Virus record (IMG/VR): IMGVR_UViG_3300037858_000060
Span: 1-35,921 of that record
DNA length: 35,921 nucleotides
Direction: 5' to 3' (one strand)
Source of the DNA: a virus
Part shown: in pieces, positions 31,820 through 35,921 of the stretch
Position numbering within the stretch: position 1 is the first letter of the stretch
Layout of the letters: every line of letters starts with the position of its first letter
The notes under the pieces: generated by a model
Seen by the model: only the letters and a program-made list of their open reading frames with translations
What the model was told of the DNA's origin: nothing
Databases searched by the model: none
Translations under genes and position numbers: made by a program

Positions 31820-34800
31820 AACATGCCCCCGGGACGCCGATCGGGCGTGTTCATGCGGATGCCAGCGAAAGGATCTTGCTGCTGCGTAGCGCGGGGCTGT
31901 ACGGTCGTGCCGCCGCCGGGCCATTCGATGCGGATCGGGTCGATCTGCACGCGCACATTGATCGCGGCCTCCTGCGCCTCGTCTGCCGTGATCGCGGGTC
32001 GCTCGATCTGTTCGCGCAAGTCCTGCGCCAGATTGGCAGGGAGTACCATTTCTTGCCGGTGGAGCAGCGCGGGCTGCTCATCCTCTGGCACATTCCACCA
32101 GCCGCCCGCGGCACTGGCGACGATCGGCGCGCGCTCACTGGCAACGTTGCCAGTGAGACCACCCGCGGCGGGTTCTCGGGTTGAGAACGGCCCGCCGGTT
32201 ATACCTGCGAACGGTGCCAGATCGGCCCCTGGTGCCAGCGTGGGCACCTCCCCCGCGCCCGGGCGTTGTTTCATGCGTTGGGACGCGCGATCGGGATCGG
32301 CCTGCTCAGCAGCAGGCCCCGCGGCGGGTTCAGTGTCGGCCTGGTCGATCTCGCGCCCCTCAACTGCACCCCGGAACCCGCGCAAGGCGCGCGTGGCCTC
32401 GTCGAGCGCGCCCGCGAAGGTCATGAGCGCCTCGGCGTCGCTGTCGGCTTCGGGGTGCTCGCGTTCGGCCTCCTGGCGGCCCTCCTGCGCGACTTGCTCG
32501 CGCGCCTCTTCGGCCTCCCACTGGCGGCGCCCGGCGGTATCGAAGCGATGCATGCCGAAAAAGGTATCTCGGTAGCCTTCCTGAAATCCACCTTCCCCGC
32601 CAGTCAGGGCATTCCAGGCCCCGCCCCCGGCGCCCGCGATCACGCTGGGGATGCTCCACGCGACCGCCCCAACGCCCTCGGCAACATCGCCGATCCCTTG
32701 CTCGCCGGATGTGAGCTGCTGCACGCCGCGCCCCATCGTTTCGCGGTGGTGTTCGCTCAAGATGCGCTCGGTGCCCAGCCCGCGGTGGGCGATCTCCGAT
32801 CCGCCGAACACGGCAGCCAGCGGTGCCAGCACGCCCGCGATCGTCGCGCCTGCCCCTGCTGCCCCGGTGGCCCCTGCGGCGCCGGTCGCACCCGCGGCGC
32901 CGGTCGCACCCGCTGCCCCTGCTGCGCCGGTAGCACCTGCGGCGCCACCGAGCCCGAGCGCGCTCCCGATCGATCCGAGAATACCCCCGCCGCCGGTGGC
33001 GGCGCCCGCGGCCCCGGTGGCGGCCCCTGCCCCCCCGATACCCAGCGCCCCGCCGATCGTGCTGAGAATACCCCCGCCCCCGGCAGCAGCACCCCCGGCG
33101 GCACTGACCGCGCCGCCGATGCCCAGCCGGGCGCCGATCGCGGTACCTGCCTTACCCAGGGCCCACTGGCCCGCCGCGGACGCGCCCGCGCCCGCCGCGC
33201 CGCCCATGGCGATCGGCGCCAGCCCACCCAGCGGGCCGGGTGCCATGCCGCCGATCTCCATAAACTTCAACGCCAGTTGATCGGCAGCATTTGCAAGCTC
33301 GTAGAGCTTCTTCCCGCTCTGCTCGGCAGCAGCCGTCATGTCACTTTCGAGTTTCGCGCGCTCTTGCCCCTCCGACAGTAGCGCGCCATCCTTGCCCGCC
33401 TGGGCAACCTGTTCAAAGAGCGCGTCGCGATCGGTCGTGCTGACCGCTTCTTGCCCGGTGAGTTGCTCAAATTCGCGCGCGGCGGCGGCGATCTGTTCGG
33501 GCGTCTCTGCGTTCTGAATATCGGCAAGCAAGCCCCACGAGCTGACATCAACATCCTGGAGTCCCTGCTCCCCGAGCTGCTCTTGCAGTCCCCCGAGGCG
33601 CGCGGCCTGGAACTGCCCATCCTGCATGAATGCCTGTTCCAGACCCTCATACTGATGCATTGACAGGCCCGTGAGCTTGCTGGCTGCCATCAGGCGGTAT
33701 TCTTCAGGCAGGTCGATCTGGCTCACGGACTCCATGACCGCCTGCAAGTTGCTCTTGCCGGTGGGGCCCGTGCCTGCAAGCCCCTCCTCTTTGAGGTATT
33801 CGTACTGTGCCAGCGAAAGCGCGCCCGGCTCCCCACCTGCGAGCGTGCGGTACATGAACAGCTCCGCCGCCTCGCCTTGCGGATTGGTGATCGCCTGGTT
33901 CATTTGCCCCAGCAGCGCAGCGCCCTGCTGCCCCTGCATGCCCCGGATGCCGGTTGCATTCAGTGTCGCCAGCGCCGCGGCGGCGGTGTCGGTGCCGGTT
34001 GGGGTGAGCAGGCGACTGCTCATGGTCTGGGTCAGGCCCGTGATCGCCCCGATCACCTCTCCCTCGCGGCCTTGCATCTCGCCCGCGCTCACCGCGTCGG
34101 CGATCAGTGCCGCAAACTGGCGCGGCTCAAGTTGCGCGTTCCGTCCGGACGTGATTCCCATCTGGGCAGCGCCACGGAAGTAGCCGCCCGACTCCATCAG
34201 ATCCATACCATAGGCGCGCGCGAAGCCTGCCTGCACCTGCACCTGATCGGCAACGCCTTCGGCACCGGCGCGGCCCTCGGTGCGGGCGATCATCCGATTG
34301 AGCGCGATCACCTGGTCGTTGTGGAAGCCATGTGCGCGGCCCGCGGCAAGCACTTCATCGCGGTATTCGGCATACGAGCGGCCTAACGCCTTGACGGCGC
34401 GCGCTTCGTCATCGAGGATCTTGATATGCTCGCGGTAGGATTCGAGGCCCCCGGCGACACGACTGTACATCGCGCCCGCGCCAAGGCCCCCGGCGGTAAG
34501 TGTTGCAAGGCGCCCAAGGTTCTGCTGGGCAAAGCCGCCGATCTGGCCTCCCAGACCGCCGCGGGTGTCGTCGCTGCGCTCGATCTGGCCTTCCAGGTTT
34601 GTGACGTTCGCGCGCGCCTCCTCAAGCTGCTTGTTCAGCTCGGGCAAGCCGCCGCCGCCCGCGTCGATCTCCTTTTCGAGGCGATCGACCTCTTCACGCG
34701 CCTTGGATAGCGCCTGCGTCAGGTCTTGCCCCGTGCGCGCGCTGCCGAGCTCGCGGATCTGCCGCCCGGCCCTTTCAAGGATGCCGCGCAGCCCTTCGCC

Positions 34801-34881
34801 TTCTTTCCCGGCCTGCTTGAGGCTATCGAGCAGGCCGCGCAGATCGGCGCGTCCCTTTACTTCAATGTCGATATTCGGCAT
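31816..34881 (-). CDS. Tail tape measure protein
   Basis: This is a 1021-residue protein. The N-terminal 120 residues are charged coiled coil (DLRGLLDSLKQAGKEGEGL). The middle is helical with YGMDLMESGGYFRGAAQMG and LTGLSMHQYEGLEQAF, typical of tape-measure scaffolds. Residues about 548-735 are Gly/Ala-rich, with low-complexity GATGAAGA units and hydrophobic stretches that could span a membrane during DNA delivery. The end is disordered with charged residues. The ATG lies 1 nt after the stop of the chaperone frameshift ORF. Tape-measure length sets tail length, about 0.15 nm per residue, so a tail near 150 nm would be expected from that rule. Confidence 0.9.
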   Translation of the reverse strand: MPNIDIEVKGRADLRGLLDSLKQAGKEGEGLRGILERAGRQIRELGSARTGQDLTQALSKAREEVDRLEKEIDAGGGGLPELNKQLEEARANVTNLEGQIERSDDTRGGLGGQIGGFAQQNLGRLATLTAGGLGAGAMYSRVAGGLESYREHIKILDDEARAVKALGRSYAEYRDEVLAAGRAHGFHNDQVIALNRMIARTEGRAGAEGVADQVQVQAGFARAYGMDLMESGGYFRGAAQMGITSGRNAQLEPRQFAALIADAVSAGEMQGREGEVIGAITGLTQTMSSRLLTPTGTDTAAAALATLNATGIRGMQGQQGAALLGQMNQAITNPQGEAAELFMYRTLAGGEPGALSLAQYEYLKEEGLAGTGPTGKSNLQAVMESVSQIDLPEEYRLMAASKLTGLSMHQYEGLEQAFMQDGQFQAARLGGLQEQLGEQGLQDVDVSSWGLLADIQNAETPEQIAAAAREFEQLTGQEAVSTTDRDALFEQVAQAGKDGALLSEGQERAKLESDMTAAAEQSGKKLYELANAADQLALKFMEIGGMAPGPLGGLAPIAMGGAAGAGASAAGQWALGKAGTAIGARLGIGGAVSAAGGAAAGGGGILSTIGGALGIGGAGAATGAAGAATGGGGILGSIGSALGLGGAAGATGAAGAAGATGAAGATGAAGATGAAGAGATIAGVLAPLAAVFGGSEIAHRGLGTERILSEHHRETMGRGVQQLTSGEQGIGDVAEGVGAVAWSIPSVIAGAGGGAWNALTGGEGGFQEGYRDTFFGMHRFDTAGRRQWEAEEAREQVAQEGRQEAEREHPEADSDAEALMTFAGALDEATRALRGFRGAVEGREIDQADTEPAAGPAAEQADPDRASQRMKQRPGAGEVPTLAPGADLAPFAGITGGPFSTREPAAGGLTGNVASERAPIVASAAGGWWNVPEDEQPALLHRQEMVLPANLAQDLREQIERPAITADEAQEAAINVRVQIDPIRIEWPGGGTTVQPRATQQQDPFAGIRMNTPDRRPGGML
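32860..32950. repeat. Low-complexity 18-nt tandem units in the tape measure gene
   Basis: Units of about 18 nt (core GCGCCGGTCGCACCCG at 32879 and again at 32897) encode the GATGAAGA-type Gly/Ala repeats of the tape measure. They show a few drifted copies rather than a CRISPR or other array. Confidence 0.6.
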
Positions 34882-34882
34882 A

Positions 34883-35326
34883 TTAGAGCCTATCGATCTC
34901 GCTCATGATATCCTCAGGCATTGCCGGGATGTCTTCCCACGCATCCCCGTCAATATCGTCCAACTCCGATAGCAGGCCCTCTTCATCCAGATCGGTCTGG
35001 TAGCTCTCCGTGGTCGATTCGCCCTTGATCATCCGCTGGTATGCCTGATGCGTATAGAACTCATCGAGGCGTTGTAATGCGGTCGTGTCCAGATAGCGCG
35101 GATCGGACGGCGGGAGCTGGTAATGCTGGCGAAACCAGAAATCAACGCCCCGCGCGGCCTCATGCGCTCGCTGGCGTTTCGTGCGCGTCCACTCCCGCAC
35201 GAAACGTCGCTCCGTTGCTCTGGTAGCCCTCCCAGACCTGGACAAGCGCGGCCACATCGGTGAGTTTTTCCCAGTCCCACCCGGCGGGCGCCTGGCGGCA
35301 GGCGGTTTGCAGTTCGGCCAGCACAA
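34883..35326 (-). CDS. Downstream part of tail assembly chaperone (frameshift ORF, gpGT-like)
   Basis: This frame is open from 35326 but has only a weak TTG start there. Its convincing part begins after about 35265: FWFRQHYQLPPSDPRYLDT, an acidic C-terminus, and a stop one base before the tape measure. The frame is offset from the upstream chaperone by -2 (equivalent to +1) and overlaps it by more than 150 nt. In lambda, Mu and many others the chaperone pair G and GT is made by programmed frameshifting; Mu uses -2. An independent GTG start in FVREW, with GGAG upstream, is the alternative. Confidence 0.75.
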   Translation of the reverse strand: MCWPNCKPPAARRPPGGTGKNSPMWPRLSRSGRATRATERRFVREWTRTKRQRAHEAARGVDFWFRQHYQLPPSDPRYLDTTALQRLDEFYTHQAYQRMIKGESTTESYQTDLDEEGLLSELDDIDGDAWEDIPAMPEDIMSEIDRL

Positions 35327-35480
35327 ACGCCAGATCGGCGTGTAAATTGCTGTCCCCCTCGGGGATAGGCCCGCCGTAGATTTCCTCTGCCAGCGGGCGC
35401 AGGCGGATCCGTTCGCGGATAGTCAGATCGCCCGCAAAGGTAAAGGTTCCGGCGGGCGTGGTGACGTTAAAGGTTTCCAT
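35160..35480 (-). CDS. Tail assembly chaperone (gpG-like)
   Basis: This is a 106-residue protein. AAGGAG precedes its ATG. The start METFNVTTPAGTFTFAG, then ERIRLRPLAEEIYGG and DLAFVLAELQTACRQAP, matches the small acidic chaperones located between the tube and tape-measure genes. They coat the tape measure before tail polymerisation. Its 3' part overlaps the second chaperone frame, which carries the slippery GGGAAAAAC (35272-35264 on the minus strand). Confidence 0.8.
   Translation of the reverse strand: METFNVTTPAGTFTFAGDLTIRERIRLRPLAEEIYGGPIPEGDSNLHADLAFVLAELQTACRQAPAGWDWEKLTDVAALVQVWEGYQSNGATFRAGVDAHETPASA
35264..35272 (-). promoter_or_regulatory. Candidate ribosomal frameshift site (GGGAAAAAC)
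   Basis: Read on the minus strand the message is TGG GAA AAA CTC in the upstream frame. A tRNA on AAA can re-pair with AAA two bases back, after which AAC TCA CCG continues the downstream frame. The A5 run would also allow -1, but that frame gives a poor protein. A second candidate, TGGGAGGGC, lies at about 35226-35234. Confidence 0.45.
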
Positions 35481-35500
35481 GAGGCTCCTTGTTCACACCA

Positions 35501-35527
35501 CACGCCCCGCCAGTGCGACGGGGCGTG
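35501..35527 (-). other. Hairpin between tail tube and chaperone genes
   Basis: CACGCCCCG and CGGGGCGTG form a perfect 9-bp stem with a 9-base loop. No T-tract follows in the minus-strand direction, so it is more likely an RNA-processing or partial-attenuation structure than a full terminator. It would fit the need for much more tube than chaperone protein. Confidence 0.5.
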
Positions 35528-35544
35528 CATCCCTCATCCGGCGG

Positions 35545-35921
35545 CTACATATCGCCTTCGGTGTCCAATGCCATAAAGGTGGCATTCCGCATGATTGTCC
35601 GGTGCGCCTGGAATTGCGCTGAACCGGATGCATACGTGCAATTGCGGTATTTCTTGACCAGCTTCCCTTCGCGGGTGTCGAAGATCTCCACATCAAAAAC
35701 GAGCCCCCGCAGGGCGTCGTCTCCATTGCCCGGAACGAAGCCTTTCTCTACTAGCAACTCATTTTTGAGCACGGCGAAGTTGGTCTGCAAGGTGTGCCGT
35801 GCCACGGTAGGGACATACTCCTTCACGTGGATATCCCCGATCCCGCTTTGTGGCTCGACTCCGTAGTCATCTGAGCAATCGATCGACTGCATCAGGCCAA
35901 CAGTTTGCCCGTCCATGGTGA
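35545..35921 (-). CDS. Contractile-tail tube protein, C-terminal part (5' partial)
   Basis: The visible frame reads MDGQTVGLMQSIDCSDDYG, then GIGDIHVKEYVPTVARHTL. The M is only 5 nt from the window edge and the frame is open beyond it, so it is probably an internal methionine. Sequences of the type VxDGxxVGxxxSxxxSDDYG-EP-SGIGD normally follow 15-20 residues of the tube fold. The C-terminal part ends FMALDTEGDM. Its position just before the chaperones fits the tail tube; the sheath gene would lie further right, outside the window. Confidence 0.75.
   Translation of the reverse strand, partial: TMDGQTVGLMQSIDCSDDYGVEPQSGIGDIHVKEYVPTVARHTLQTNFAVLKNELLVEKGFVPGNGDDALRGLVFDVEIFDTREGKLVKKYRNCTYASGSAQFQAHRTIMRNATFMALDTEGDM

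Noticed and set aside
32860-32950. Short tandem repeats considered as a CRISPR-like array
   Set aside because: Units of about 18 nt have no spacers and encode in-frame Gly/Ala repeats.
32266-33381. Plus-strand open frame opposite the tape measure gene
   Set aside because: The composition (Arg/Pro/Ala/Cys) is that of an antisense read of Gly/Ala repeats, and the tape measure is well supported on the minus strand.
20936-35921. Tail operon considered as a tailocin or contractile injection system rather than a phage
   Set aside because: The neck-type genes, giant polyvalent proteins and nuclease point to a DNA-carrying phage, though capsid and packaging genes lie outside the window, so this is not excluded absolutely.

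Overview
The window reads as part of the genome of a tailed phage (or prophage) with a contractile, myovirus-type tail, infecting a high-GC bacterium. The evidence is a nearly complete tail and baseplate module: tail tube end, overlapping tail-assembly chaperone frames, tape measure, gp27/gpD-like hub, spike with fibre repeats, LysM baseplate protein, LysM-gp25 fusion, gpJ, and a gpI-like protein fused to a beta-propeller. No bacterial housekeeping gene, tRNA, rRNA, CRISPR array, terminase, portal, major capsid protein, tail sheath, lysis gene or integrase is visible, so the host cannot be named from this window. Most genes have GC-rich third codon positions. GATC is strikingly frequent: I counted about 20 sites by eye in the first 1.2 kb.

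Layout. (1) Nt 1-16957, plus strand: a virion and accessory block. It starts with the 3' part of a protein carrying an HEIGH metallopeptidase motif. Next come a 1897-aa polyvalent protein with an adenine-methyltransferase domain, a terminator, an exported protein, a DUF559-type nuclease and a second giant protein (about 1940 aa) with an SNF2-type helicase at its C-terminus. A coiled-coil protein and three probable neck or connector proteins follow. (2) Nt 17139-17461: a small XRE repressor-like gene, transcribed leftward, and a remarkably symmetric divergent promoter-operator. (3) Nt 17511-20883, plus strand: an early-type block of small genes separated by repeated ribosome-binding leaders. 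It includes a PP-loop PAPS-reductase/DndC-like enzyme and two small Cys-rich proteins. (4) Nt 20868-20893: a terminator where the two sides converge. (5) Nt 20936-35921, minus strand: the tail and baseplate operon, tightly packed with many ATGA overlaps, running off the right edge in the tail tube gene.

How it works together (inference). The two giant proteins split between them the methyltransferase and helicase activities that phage P1 carries in the single ejected antirestriction protein DarB. With the HEXXH protein and the nuclease they may form an ejected establishment or defence-evasion set. The XRE protein probably binds the 17419-17461 site and controls both itself and the rightward early block. 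The minus-strand operon builds the tail; its distal genes (spike repeats, beta-propeller, small tip proteins) are the likely host-recognition parts.

Most interesting points: the split Dar-like pair; an internal ribosome-binding site and ATG inside the first giant gene at a repeat of its own N-terminus; the mirror-image promoter pair sharing one -35 palindrome; the repeated start-associated leaders; and a probable -2 (or +1) frameshift in the tail chaperone.
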